Made by a program: the position numbers and the translations under genes. Below the pieces are notes generated by a model that worked only from the letters and a program-made list of their open reading frames with translations, made no database searches and had not been told where the DNA came from. Below, piece by piece: positions 44,235 through 51,675 of a stretch of 64,000 bases of DNA. Each line of letters starts with the position of its first letter. The first letter of the stretch is position 1. The DNA is from Aeoliella sp052161615 (lineage in GTDB: Bacteria > Planctomycetota > Planctomycetia > Pirellulales > Lacipirellulaceae), in assembly GCF_052161615.1 (NCBI RefSeq), contig NZ_CP197417.1:4774001-4838000 (forward strand), read 5' to 3'.

Positions 44235-44973
44235 GATCGAGTACCTCCTGACAGAGTTCTATGTACGCTCGCGATCCCTGCGAACGTGGTGCGTAAGTGA
44301 GTATCGGTTGGCCATGGCTCGGCGCTTCGGCAAGCGTGACGTCGCGGGGGACAACCGTGGAGAAAACTACGTCTCCAAAAAATTCTCGGACCTCGCGATC
44401 GATCTCGCGCGTCAGCTCGAGCGACGGTTCGTACATCGTAAGTAAGATGCCACCGAACTGCAGCCGGGCGTTGTCCGTATGCATTACCTGACGAATCACC
44501 TCGATCATTTGTGTCAGCCCTTCCATCGCGAAGTACTCGCACTGGATCGGCATGATCACTTCGTCGCTGGTCGCCAGCGCCGTCCGCGTCAGCCCACCGA
44601 GTGACGGTGGGCAATCAACGAACACCATGTCGTACACACTCAGGCTTGCCGCCAGGTGCGCCGCCACGCGCCGCGACTCGTTGTCCGCCGCGGTCGCAAG
44701 GGCATCGACGTCGCGAAAACTTTGACTCCCCGGAAGTAACTCCAGGTTCTCAATGTCCGTCTTCGCCACCGCCTCGCGAATCGGGCGTGCATCGACCAGC
44801 GGGTGCCGCTCGACCGGCGACCGGCCCAAGGCACTCGTGGCGTTGCACTGCGGATCGAGGTCGACCAGCAGCGTCTTCTGCCCCCCCAGCGCACACCCAG
44901 CCGCCAAGCTCACCGCGGTGGTCGTCTTACCGACGCCACCCTTCTGATTCGCGATTGTGACGACGCGACCCAT
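44227..44973 (-). CDS. parA: Chromosome-partitioning ATPase ParA (Soj)
   Basis: A 248-residue protein. The ATG at 44973 starts MGRVVTIANQKGGVGKTTTAV, the deviant Walker A; LLVDLDPQCNATSALG and VFVDCPPSLGGLT follow. The longer frame to 45057 has no domain content. It segregates chromosome origins with ParB and parS. The lack of an N-terminal DNA-binding domain and the size are those of a chromosomal Soj protein. The five nearest parS sites are 0.4-0.85 kb upstream of it. Confidence 0.95.
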   Translation of the reverse strand: MGRVVTIANQKGGVGKTTTAVSLAAGCALGGQKTLLVDLDPQCNATSALGRSPVERHPLVDARPIREAVAKTDIENLELLPGSQSFRDVDALATAADNESRRVAAHLAASLSVYDMVFVDCPPSLGGLTRTALATSDEVIMPIQCEYFAMEGLTQMIEVIRQVMHTDNARLQFGGILLTMYEPSLELTREIDREVREFFGDVVFSTVVPRDVTLAEAPSHGQPILTYAPRSQGSRAYIELCQEVLDRV

Positions 44974-45318
44974 TGATGAACTGAAGAACCGAGGTACTGG
45001 AAGCGAGACATCAGGCCGTTCCGAAACCCAGAAATGCGAATCCAAGGAGTCGCCCACGAGGCTCAGAAACTGGTCGGCGGGGATTGTAGAATCGCCCCGC
45101 GCTCGAGGGTATGCCAGTTGTTGCTAGCACTTCGGGATCAGAAGCACCGCTTGTCCTTAGCAGAGGGTGACGCGGATGAGTTGCCTCAGGCCCGCGCCAC
45201 TGCACCCCTTCATTGGATCAGACCCGCGGCTACTTTCAAGTGGCATACGTGCACACATGGCCATTTAGCACAAAACCGCAAAGCGGTGCGTAGAAAAGTC
45301 CAGCCTTTCAGGAAAACT

Positions 45319-45346
45319 GTGGGAGGGCTCTCCGAGCCCGAATGCC
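45319..45346. repeat. GGGAGGGCTC palindromic repeat, copy 1
   Basis: GTGGGAGGGCTC followed by a pairing GAGCCCGAATGCC. Copies 2 and 3 are at 45506-45534 (inverted) and 45753-45780. Confidence 0.6.
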
Positions 45347-45380
45347 CCCAGATATTGCAGTACCCCCGGCGAAGGCCAAT

Positions 45381-45396
45381 TGTTTCACGTGAAACA
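45381..45396. promoter_or_regulatory. parS site 1
   Basis: TGTTTCACGTGAAACA, the universal ParB-binding palindrome. It is the centre of a perfect 28-bp palindrome, 45375-45402. Confidence 0.95.
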
Positions 45397-45468
45397 ATTG
45401 GCGCATGCTTCCAGCTTGCGAGAGCCCGAGAGCAGCCATGGCAAGCAGGATGCTTACCCCACGAAGAA

Positions 45469-45484
45469 TGTTTCACGTGAAACA
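45469..45484. promoter_or_regulatory. parS site 2
   Basis: A perfect TGTTTCACGTGAAACA. Confidence 0.95.
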
Positions 45485-45505
45485 ATTGGCGAAGCTTCCC
45501 CATGC

Positions 45506-45534
45506 GCCTCGGGCTCTCCAGAGCCCCTCCCACA
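45506..45534. repeat. GGGAGGGCTC palindromic repeat, copy 2 (inverted)
   Basis: GCCTCGGGCTCTCCAGAGCC followed by CCTCCCACA, the reverse complement of copies 1 and 3 with small changes. Confidence 0.6.
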
Positions 45535-45575
45535 GTCGACTCCGAATCTGGCTAAATATTCCCAGAACCTCAGAA

Positions 45576-45591
45576 TGTTTCACGTGAAACA
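45576..45591. promoter_or_regulatory. parS site 3
   Basis: A perfect TGTTTCACGTGAAACA, left arm of the inverted pair. Confidence 0.95.
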
Positions 45592-45625
45592 ATTTGCGCA
45601 CGAGGACGAGTTGGCCCAACCGGAT

Positions 45626-45641
45626 TGTTTCACGTGAAACA
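45626..45641. promoter_or_regulatory. parS site 4
   Basis: A perfect TGTTTCACGTGAAACA, right arm of the inverted pair. Confidence 0.95.
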
Positions 45642-45752
45642 TTCTGAGCGCGCAGTAAGATTCGAGTTTGCACGCGGGTGGCTGGGGACGAGCCCCGCGA
45701 GCCCCCAGTGATTTGAGTTCTGGAAGCTCGTAGAACTCGACTTCAATCCATT

Positions 45753-45780
45753 TGTGGGAGGGCTCTCTGAGCCCGAAGGC
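45753..45780. repeat. GGGAGGGCTC palindromic repeat, copy 3
   Basis: TGTGGGAGGGCTCTCTGAGC followed by CCGAAGGC, same orientation as copy 1. Confidence 0.6.
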
Positions 45781-45787
45781 CGAAGGA

Positions 45788-45827
45788 GCCGTTTCAAATT
45801 GTTTCACGTGAAACAATTTGAAACGGC
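45788..45827. repeat. 40-bp perfect palindrome centred on parS
   Basis: The 16-bp parS is extended by 12 fully complementary bases on each side (GCCGTTTCAAAT on the left). It lies 21 bp beyond the stop of the DUF1015 gene. Confidence 0.9.
45800..45815. promoter_or_regulatory. parS site 5
   Basis: A perfect TGTTTCACGTGAAACA at the centre of the 40-bp palindrome. Confidence 0.95.
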
Positions 45828-45848
45828 CGCACCACCGAGTGCTAGCAC

Positions 45849-47213
45849 TCACTCCACCGGGTTGATCACCAGGCCGCTGAGCACCTTGGGGTAGAAGTAG
45901 GTGCTCTTCGCGGGCATGCGTTCGCCGTTCGAGCTGATCTGGCGGATGTGCTCGACCGTCGCGGGCATCACCAAACAAGCGAGCTCGAACCGGCCGCCGG
46001 AGCCTTCCTGCCCCGTCAGGTCGCGACCTGCCGAGTCGCCGGCGCGGAGTCCCTCGGGCACCTCGCTCAGGGCGCGGACGTACTTCGGGGCGGGCAGGTT
46101 GGGGACTGCTAGCAGCGTGTCCATTACCAGCCGGTGAAGGATGCTGACGCCCAGCGAACGCCAGTCGTCCGACATTTCGCTGGCAACCTCGGCGAGCTTC
46201 GCCTCGCCCGTCTCGGTGATGCGTGCTAGCGTCCAGGCGTCGTCTTCGGCGGTGTAGAAGGCGAGCGTTCCCTGCTCGTCCTCCACTTCGATTTCTTCCC
46301 ACAGGCTCAGTGCGCGGTCGGGACCATTGCCGGCCGGCTCGGTCTCGAACGACTCGCCCAGCTTCTCGATCAGCTGTTCGGCGGTCATCGGCGGCAAACC
46401 GCGGAACAGGCGGTGGGTCGGCAGGATCTGCATGCCGGGGTCCGACATCGACACGCACATCATCAGCACGTAGTTCGCCGGGTGGTCGTACGGCAGCTCC
46501 TTGCCGTGCTTGGCCTGGTACTCAGCGGCGATCTCGTCGCGCAGGTTGCATGCCGTCTCGTAGCGATGGTGGCCGTCGGCGATGTAGATCGGCAGCTGCG
46601 AAATGGCCGCCTCGAGCATCGTGATGGTCTCGATATCCGTGACCGGCCAGATCTTGTTGACCACGCCCAAATGGTCGGTCGCCTCGAGTGGCGTGTGGCC
46701 CGCGATGGCGCTTTCCAGGATCACCTGGGCCTGGTTGAAGTTGTCGGGGTACAGGCCAAAGATCTGGCTCAGGTTCGCCCGGCACGCCTTCCACAGCTTC
46801 AGCCGGTCGGCCTTCGCCCCGCCGTGGGTCTCTTCGTGCGGGTAGATATTCCCCTCGCCAAACCGCTCGAGCCGGCACCGGCACATGAATCCCCGCCGGG
46901 TGTACTCCTGGCCGTTGGCCGTGTAGTGCTGGTGGTAGACGTAGATCGCCGGGTCGTTCTCGGGCGTCAGCACGGCGTCGCGGCACCACTGCTTATAGAG
47001 CTTTGCGGCGCGGGTATAGCGGTTGTTGTGCTCGCCGTCCCCCGCCTCGTCCCGGTTCAGAATCAGCCGGACAACGTTGTACTCATTGGCGTCGTACAGC
47101 TGCTGCTGGAGCCCCGGATCGATCACGTCGTAGGGGGGAGCAACCACGCTCGACAGAGAACCAACCTGGCCAAGGTTATAACGCAGTCCACGAAAGGCAC
47201 TGATCTGGGGCAT
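45849..47213 (-). CDS. DUF1015 family protein (SerK/SbnI-like kinase fold)
   Basis: A 454-residue protein from the ATG at 47213, MPQISAFRGLRYN. It matches DUF1015 over its length: VVAPPYDVIDPG, NEYNVVRLILNRDE, AIYVYHQHYTANGQEYTRRGF, IYPHEETHGGAKADRL, IYIADGHHRYETACN, VLMMCVSMSDPGMQILPTHRL, STYFYPKVLSGLVINP. Some DUF1015 relatives (SerK, SbnI) phosphorylate free serine and share a fold with ParB and sulfiredoxin. Activity here is unproven. The gene is bracketed by parS sites on both sides. Confidence 0.85.
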   Translation of the reverse strand: MPQISAFRGLRYNLGQVGSLSSVVAPPYDVIDPGLQQQLYDANEYNVVRLILNRDEAGDGEHNNRYTRAAKLYKQWCRDAVLTPENDPAIYVYHQHYTANGQEYTRRGFMCRCRLERFGEGNIYPHEETHGGAKADRLKLWKACRANLSQIFGLYPDNFNQAQVILESAIAGHTPLEATDHLGVVNKIWPVTDIETITMLEAAISQLPIYIADGHHRYETACNLRDEIAAEYQAKHGKELPYDHPANYVLMMCVSMSDPGMQILPTHRLFRGLPPMTAEQLIEKLGESFETEPAGNGPDRALSLWEEIEVEDEQGTLAFYTAEDDAWTLARITETGEAKLAEVASEMSDDWRSLGVSILHRLVMDTLLAVPNLPAPKYVRALSEVPEGLRAGDSAGRDLTGQEGSGGRFELACLVMPATVEHIRQISSNGERMPAKSTYFYPKVLSGLVINPVE

Positions 47214-47266
47214 CTTGCTCGGTGGGGAAAGTCGGAAGGTGAGTGGGGGAATTCCGACTGGCGATG

Positions 47267-47830
47267 TTACCAGATTCCCTCCTCGCCCATTAGCCCCGTG
47301 AGCATGGTGAAGAGCCCACCAACGGTGACGATGATCAGCCAAATGTTGATGTAGCCCGACATCCACAACAGCGCACAGCCGCCGCCCCCCAGCACAAAAG
47401 CCAGCCCCCCGCCCCCCACTTTGGTCCAGTCGACCCCCCACGAAGCCCTGGCCGCCTTTTTCCTCTTGGGCTTTGCCGAAGGCTTGCTCTGGGCCGCCTG
47501 GTAGGGGCTGCCCATGGAGGCCTGTGGCTCGCGGGCCGGCACCGCTTTCTTGACGGGTTCGGCCAACGCGTCGTCCCAGAACGACTCGCTCGGCTTCGAG
47601 GGCGGAGACGCGACTTCAACCGGATTGGGTTTGGGGCGCGGCGCGCTCGCCTGCGCGGCGGGTTGAGGAGTCGACTTGGACGCAGTGGTCGCCGTCGCGT
47701 TCGCAGTCGCCACCACCGGCTTGTTGCCCAGGCGAAATTTCTTGCCGCACTTGCAGGTGGCGGTGCGACCCAACGCTTGCTCAGGGACGTCGTACACCTT
47801 CTTGCATTCTGGACAAGCAATCTTCGCCAT
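47267..47830 (-). CDS. Zinc-ribbon membrane protein
   Basis: A 187-residue protein from the ATG at 47830; a longer frame only adds parS-encoded codons. The N-terminal zinc ribbon (CPECKKVYDVPEQALGRTATCKCGKKF) is followed by a Pro/Ala/Lys-rich linker and two hydrophobic segments (GGGGLAFVLGGGGCALLWMSG and IWLIIVTVGGLFTMLTGLM). The family is seen in planctomycetes without known function. It lies between the DUF1015 gene and the second parS cluster. Confidence 0.78.
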   Translation of the reverse strand: MAKIACPECKKVYDVPEQALGRTATCKCGKKFRLGNKPVVATANATATTASKSTPQPAAQASAPRPKPNPVEVASPPSKPSESFWDDALAEPVKKAVPAREPQASMGSPYQAAQSKPSAKPKRKKAARASWGVDWTKVGGGGLAFVLGGGGCALLWMSGYINIWLIIVTVGGLFTMLTGLMGEEGIW

Positions 47831-47849
47831 GGCGAGTCCCCCGAGAGAA

Positions 47850-47865
47850 TGTTTCACGTGAAACA
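47850..47865. promoter_or_regulatory. parS site 6
   Basis: A perfect TGTTTCACGTGAAACA, 19 bp upstream of the zinc-ribbon gene start, so ParB binding could affect its expression. Confidence 0.95.
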
Positions 47866-47995
47866 ATTTTGGGGGTGATTATAAACCTGTCACTGGGCGC
47901 GCCGCCAGCAAGAAACGAGGCAAGTCTTGAAAAAGGCGTCTCGGCATCCTAGAAACCAAGGAGGCGGCGAATCGCGGGGGCACCGCGTTTCAAAA

Positions 47996-48011
47996 TGTTT
48001 CACGTGAAACA
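47996..48011. promoter_or_regulatory. parS site 7
   Basis: A perfect TGTTTCACGTGAAACA in the intergenic region. Confidence 0.95.
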
Positions 48012-48092
48012 ATTCGCCACTGGACCAACAGCACGTCCGGCCAATAGCCCCGACCAAGCCTGGTCGGGGTCGATGAACCAGCGTTCGCAAAA

Positions 48093-48108
48093 TGTTTCAC
48101 GTGAAACA
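48093..48108. promoter_or_regulatory. parS site 8
   Basis: A perfect TGTTTCACGTGAAACA inside a 26-bp perfect palindrome (48088-48113), 19 bp beyond the stop of the MBL-fold gene. Confidence 0.95.
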
Positions 48109-48127
48109 TTTTGAAAAGCTCGGGCCG

Positions 48128-49432
48128 CTACTCCGTCGGCCAGCCTTCGAGGTCGAACTTCTTCTGGACGTTCGCCGTGTGCTCGGTGAAGTGGCGGTCC
48201 ATTTGCTCGAGCAACTTTCGCAGAGTCCACCGACTGCCGGGGGCGGGTTGGTCGAGGTCGACTCCGTCGAGCAGGTAGGCGTACCGTTGAACGTAGGCGT
48301 CCGCTCGCTCCATCTGCCGGGCTTCTTCAGCGCCGTCCCAATCGGCGTGCGCGGGCTTGTATTCCGGCGGCATCTGCGCGGGGTTGAGGTCGATGTGCGA
48401 AAACGTCTCGGGCTCGATCGCGGCGTAGATCTCGGAGAAGAACCCCAGCTGCCGACCCATCATGTGCTCGGCGTTCCAGCGAGCCGTATGCGTGCCATCG
48501 GGTGGCTGCCAATTCATTTGATTGGCGGTGAGCGGTGCGAAGACTCTTTGAGACGCCTTGCAAGAGGCGTCCATCTTGTCGAGCAGCGTGGCGAGATCGC
48601 CGGAGGGCTCGTGCGGTTTGTAATTGAGGACTACGAGCTGAGGCGCGGAAGTATCTTTGGATTTGGCCGGTGAGAGGGCAAGCGTATTGTGCGGGGGCTT
48701 CGCCAGCTCCCAACCTTCGGGCATGTGCTCCACAAATCTGTCCACCGGCTCAAGGGGTATCTTGAGCTTGTCGGTCTTGTAGTGAATCGGAACGACGCAG
48801 CGCGGCTTCACTTGCGCGACGATGTCCCACGCCCCGTTGCCATCAATGGTGTAAACACCACCGACGGGGAGGAGCAATACGTCGACTTCGCCGATCTGGT
48901 AGACTTGCTCTTGAGTGAGCTTCGACTGCCCCAAGTCGCCGCAGTGCACAATGGAGACGCCGTCGACCACGATCTTGAACATGGCGACGGCACCACGTTC
49001 GGAGCCCTGCGAGTCGTCGTGCCAAGCGGGAATACTGGTCACGTGAATTGCGTGCGGCGGCTTCAGCTCCTTGGTTCGTGCGCTGCTCCAAACTGGCGCC
49101 CGCTCATTGGATGCGCGCCCAAGCACATTGAATACACTTGCGACCGTACCTTTGTCGTCGAGACCGCGAACAATTCTAGGCTCCCCCTTCACCGCTTCGA
49201 CGTTGTTGTGGTCCGCGTGCTCATGCGACACGAGCACCAGGTCGGCGGTGAGGTTGGGGACTTCGTACCCGATCTTGTCGTTGTACGGATCGATGACGAT
49301 GGTGAGATTCCAATACGTCTCGATCGAGACCATCCCTTGTCCCCACCAGCGGATGGCGACGGGTGGGGATTCTTGCGCAGATGCATGAGCGGCGAAGAGC
49401 GAGGCGATCAGCAGGGCGGTGAGTGGACGCAT
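48128..49432 (-). CDS. Secreted MBL-fold metal-dependent hydrolase fused to a DinB-like domain
   Basis: A 434-residue protein from the ATG at 49432, with signal peptide LTALLIASLFAAHASA. Residues about 20-260 are an UPF0173-like metallo-beta-lactamase fold: SHEHADHNN (His70, His72, Asp74, His75), VHCGDLGQS, DVLLLPVGGVYTIDG, VVPIHYKTDK. From about 280 the sequence looks like a DinB four-helix domain (LATLLDKMDASCKASQRVFAP, WNAEHMMGRQLGFFSEIYAAI, HFTEHTANVQKK). The two metal-binding folds in one secreted protein are unusual; the substrate is unknown. Confidence 0.82.
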   Translation of the reverse strand: MRPLTALLIASLFAAHASAQESPPVAIRWWGQGMVSIETYWNLTIVIDPYNDKIGYEVPNLTADLVLVSHEHADHNNVEAVKGEPRIVRGLDDKGTVASVFNVLGRASNERAPVWSSARTKELKPPHAIHVTSIPAWHDDSQGSERGAVAMFKIVVDGVSIVHCGDLGQSKLTQEQVYQIGEVDVLLLPVGGVYTIDGNGAWDIVAQVKPRCVVPIHYKTDKLKIPLEPVDRFVEHMPEGWELAKPPHNTLALSPAKSKDTSAPQLVVLNYKPHEPSGDLATLLDKMDASCKASQRVFAPLTANQMNWQPPDGTHTARWNAEHMMGRQLGFFSEIYAAIEPETFSHIDLNPAQMPPEYKPAHADWDGAEEARQMERADAYVQRYAYLLDGVDLDQPAPGSRWTLRKLLEQMDRHFTEHTANVQKKFDLEGWPTE

Positions 49433-49500
49433 GCGAGAGTTCCCCTGGAAGACTGAATCCATCCGCTGATTGTACGCAAGTCGGGGGGACTTGGGCGCAT

Positions 49501-49528
49501 AAAAAAACCGCCGGCTTCCGCCGGCGGC
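49501..49528 (-). terminator. CCGCCGGC terminator, copy 1
   Basis: CCGCCGGC, loop TTCC, GCCGGCGG with a seven-base A-run on the plus strand (T-run on the minus strand). It terminates the minus-strand PEP-CTERM gene ending at 49567. Confidence 0.9.
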
Positions 49529-49566
49529 TAGGGGTTCAGAAAGTGGGTTTGGCGTGGCGCGAGTTG

Positions 49567-50379
49567 CTACTTGCGATTGCGAACTACGAGCGCCGTTGCA
49601 GCGAGCGTTAGGAGCACGATTGTCGAGGGCTCGGGGATGACATCTGGGCGGGTCGAGACCGTGAAGTTGTCGACCAGTTGCTGGACGCCCGAGGCGAGTT
49701 CGAAGTGCAGCGCGCCGCCGTTGCCGTCCCAGGTGAAGTTGTCGTTGGCGACTTCGATGCCGTTGACTACCGCACTCATGTTAACGGGTGAGCCGTCGGC
49801 GAACGAGTTGAACGAGTAGGTGAGCACCACGGGATAGGTGTTGAGGTTGGGGATGGGACTGTAGCTAATCGTCCCTCCGGTTGCGACACCGTTGTCCCAA
49901 CGTTCTGTCCACTGTCCCGCGATGTTTTCGTTCTGGCGAATGAGCATGGCGTGGTCGACGCTCGCGGCGTTCACGCCCGAGTCACCGTTGGGAGTGCCGA
50001 CTTTCAGGGCGACCCACTCCGGGCTTCCGGCAACGTGCGTCCAGTCGAAGGTAACTTGGAAACCACCAGCGGCCAGGATGGCGGGACCAGTCGTAGCACC
50101 GGCCCAATTGTAGCGAGCCGTTTCGGCGCCGAAGCGAACGCCGCCGGCACCTTTGAGTTCGAGGTTGCCACCGACGATCGACTGCTGCGCTCCGAACGAT
50201 TGGAGGTTCGTCTCGGATCCAACGGGCCCGCTACGCCGACCGGTGAGGTCCGCAGCGTCGAAGCTGCCGGAGTCGGCGACGTCGAAGTTGTCTTTGAAAA
50301 GTAGCGCCGCTTGGGCGGCAGAGGCGGAGAATCCGACCGCCACGGTCAGGAATAGAATCGCCTTCCAGTTGCTCTTCAT
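49567..50379 (-). CDS. PEP-CTERM exported protein
   Basis: A 270-residue protein from the ATG at 50379 (GGGAGAG upstream), with signal peptide AILFLTVAVGFSASAAQA. The body is a beta-rich LamG-like domain (LLFKDNFDVADSGSFDAADL, GGFQVTFDWTHVAGSPEWVA, WDGNGGALHFELASGVQQLV). It ends IPEPST, hydrophobic segment, VRNRK. There is no dockerin-like part. Own terminator, so probably monocistronic. The function is not known. Confidence 0.83.
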   Translation of the reverse strand: MKSNWKAILFLTVAVGFSASAAQAALLFKDNFDVADSGSFDAADLTGRRSGPVGSETNLQSFGAQQSIVGGNLELKGAGGVRFGAETARYNWAGATTGPAILAAGGFQVTFDWTHVAGSPEWVALKVGTPNGDSGVNAASVDHAMLIRQNENIAGQWTERWDNGVATGGTISYSPIPNLNTYPVVLTYSFNSFADGSPVNMSAVVNGIEVANDNFTWDGNGGALHFELASGVQQLVDNFTVSTRPDVIPEPSTIVLLTLAATALVVRNRK

Positions 50380-50601
50380 TGGAACTCTCTCCCAGTGGAA
50401 ATTGAAGTCTAGGAACTCGAATGCCCCGCGTTCTTCGACCGTTGAAAAGTAAGTGCGTAACGCCCCCCGTACCGTTCTCCCCACGCCCTCCCGTGCAGGG
50501 GAATCGCACGCGTGCGCCCCCCGACGCACCAATACATGCCTGCGATTGCGGAATCCTGACAGAGATTCTTGGAGCGTTGGGGAAGAAAAGTTGGGGCGCA
50601 T

Positions 50602-50628
50602 AAAAAACCGCCGGCTTCCGCCGGCGGC
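50602..50628 (-). terminator. CCGCCGGC terminator, copy 2
   Basis: Same stem-loop as 49501-49528, and the similarity extends into the flanking GGGCGCAT. It follows the minus-strand gene ending at 50672. Confidence 0.9.
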
Positions 50629-50671
50629 TAGTGGCTTCCTATTTTGCTCGAACTTACGAGAACGCTGCTAA

Positions 50672-51406
50672 TTAGCGCAACTTGCGGACCAGCAGACTGA
50701 CGCCCGCCAGGGCCAGGAGGGCGAAGGTCGAAGGCTCGGGGACGCGGACGCCGAACACGTCGACTTCGGTGTAGCCCGTGTAGCCGTTTTCGACTCCGCC
50801 CGGATCGAGCCGGACGTGGGTGACGCCGGTGGCAATGTAGAGGCCGGCGTCGTTGGTGATCTCGAGGCGGTGGCTGATGGGGGCGTTGTGGGCTGCGTTG
50901 GCGTTTAGTGCGATGAGCTGCGTGAAGTTCACGCCATCGCTCGACACGTCGAAACCAAAGAACGTTTGGTCGCGACCACCATCATTCCAACCACCGTAGA
51001 CCACGGCGCTGGTTAGATTGAACTTGCCGCCGAGGTCCCAAATGACCAGCTCGTTCTCGCCCAGCGTGGCGTACGGGGCGTGGTCGATGGCGTCGCCACC
51101 GGGGCCTCCTTCGGGATAGACGGTGGTAATCGAACCGTCGTTCAGTACGCCGGCTCCGCCCGCAAGTTCGCGCGTGTAAAGCGAGGCATCAGGATTCACC
51201 AGAGTCGGTGAAAGCCCCGTCAACAAATCGGTGGACGATGGATTGAAAGGTGGGTTTGGCGGGGTGTGCGGTGTGTGGGCCGGAACCGCGGGGTCGGTGA
51301 TCGGCGCGAGGTCGGTGTCGATCGTGGCGACCAAGGCGGCGAGAGAAGAGCCCGCCGAACCAATAGACAAGAGCATCAAGCAAGCGAATCGATAGTTGCA
51401 CTTCAT
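50672..51406 (-). CDS. PEP-CTERM exported protein with a discoidin-like domain
   Basis: A 244-residue protein with GGGAG before the ATG and signal peptide FACLMLLSIGSAGSSLA. The region LGGKFNLTSAVVYGGWNDGG, TFFGFDVSSDGVNFTQLIAL and VTHVRLDP looks like an F5/8-type (discoidin) carbohydrate-binding beta-sandwich. It ends with VPEPST, membrane segment and RKLR. It may attach to glycans at the cell surface. Monocistronic, with its own terminator. Confidence 0.82.
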   Translation of the reverse strand: MKCNYRFACLMLLSIGSAGSSLAALVATIDTDLAPITDPAVPAHTPHTPPNPPFNPSSTDLLTGLSPTLVNPDASLYTRELAGGAGVLNDGSITTVYPEGGPGGDAIDHAPYATLGENELVIWDLGGKFNLTSAVVYGGWNDGGRDQTFFGFDVSSDGVNFTQLIALNANAAHNAPISHRLEITNDAGLYIATGVTHVRLDPGGVENGYTGYTEVDVFGVRVPEPSTFALLALAGVSLLVRKLR

Positions 51407-51591
51407 TAGAACGCTCCCACAAGCCAGTGAAGAAGAATCAAAGGAGAAGTCAGCAGTCGCTGCGCACGCCGCCCCCCCTAGTGCGCACCGGAACTGGCGG
51501 AGGCGAGCGGCACCGACAACAGCGGCATAGGTAGATGGTAGAAACCCGAAAATCCTGACAAGGAAATTTGGGAATTCTAGCGAGAAGGCAA

Positions 51592-51621
51592 TAAAAAAAA
51601 CCGCCGGCTTCCGCCGGCGGC
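51592..51621 (-). terminator. CCGCCGGC terminator, copy 3
   Basis: Same stem-loop with an eight-base A-run; follows the minus-strand ahcY gene ending at 51676. Confidence 0.9.
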
Positions 51622-51642
51622 TGTGGGTTTCGAGTTGTCGAT

Positions 51643-51663
51643 CACGGCCGGGGCGGCCATGCT
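51643..51663. repeat. GGCCGGGGCGGCC repeat, copy 1
   Basis: CACGGCCGGGGCGGCCATGC at the end of ahcY recurs identically at 57661. Confidence 0.6.
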
Positions 51664-51675
51664 ACGTGCCGACTA

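Larger units (their letters stand above)
45569..45648. repeat. Inverted pair of parS sites with shared flanks
   Basis: parS 3 preceded by CTCAGAATG and parS 4 followed by CATTCTGAG form inverted arms of about 22 nt around a unique core. Confidence 0.75.
44974..45848. other. 875-bp non-coding region carrying the first parS cluster
   Basis: No credible gene; the small open frames here arise because the parS sequence reads as open codons (FHVKQ/H). It contains five perfect parS sites (45381, 45469, 45576, 45626, 45800) and three copies of a GGGAGGGCTC-type palindromic repeat. Confidence 0.8.

Noticed and set aside
45380..45673. Small open frames with FHVKQ or FHVKH at their starts or ends around the parS sites
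   Set aside because: These residues are simply parS read in frame; the frames have no other content.
44974..48127. Replication origin next to parABS
   Set aside because: The parS density suggests proximity to an origin, but no dnaA gene or clear DnaA-box cluster is visible in the window.
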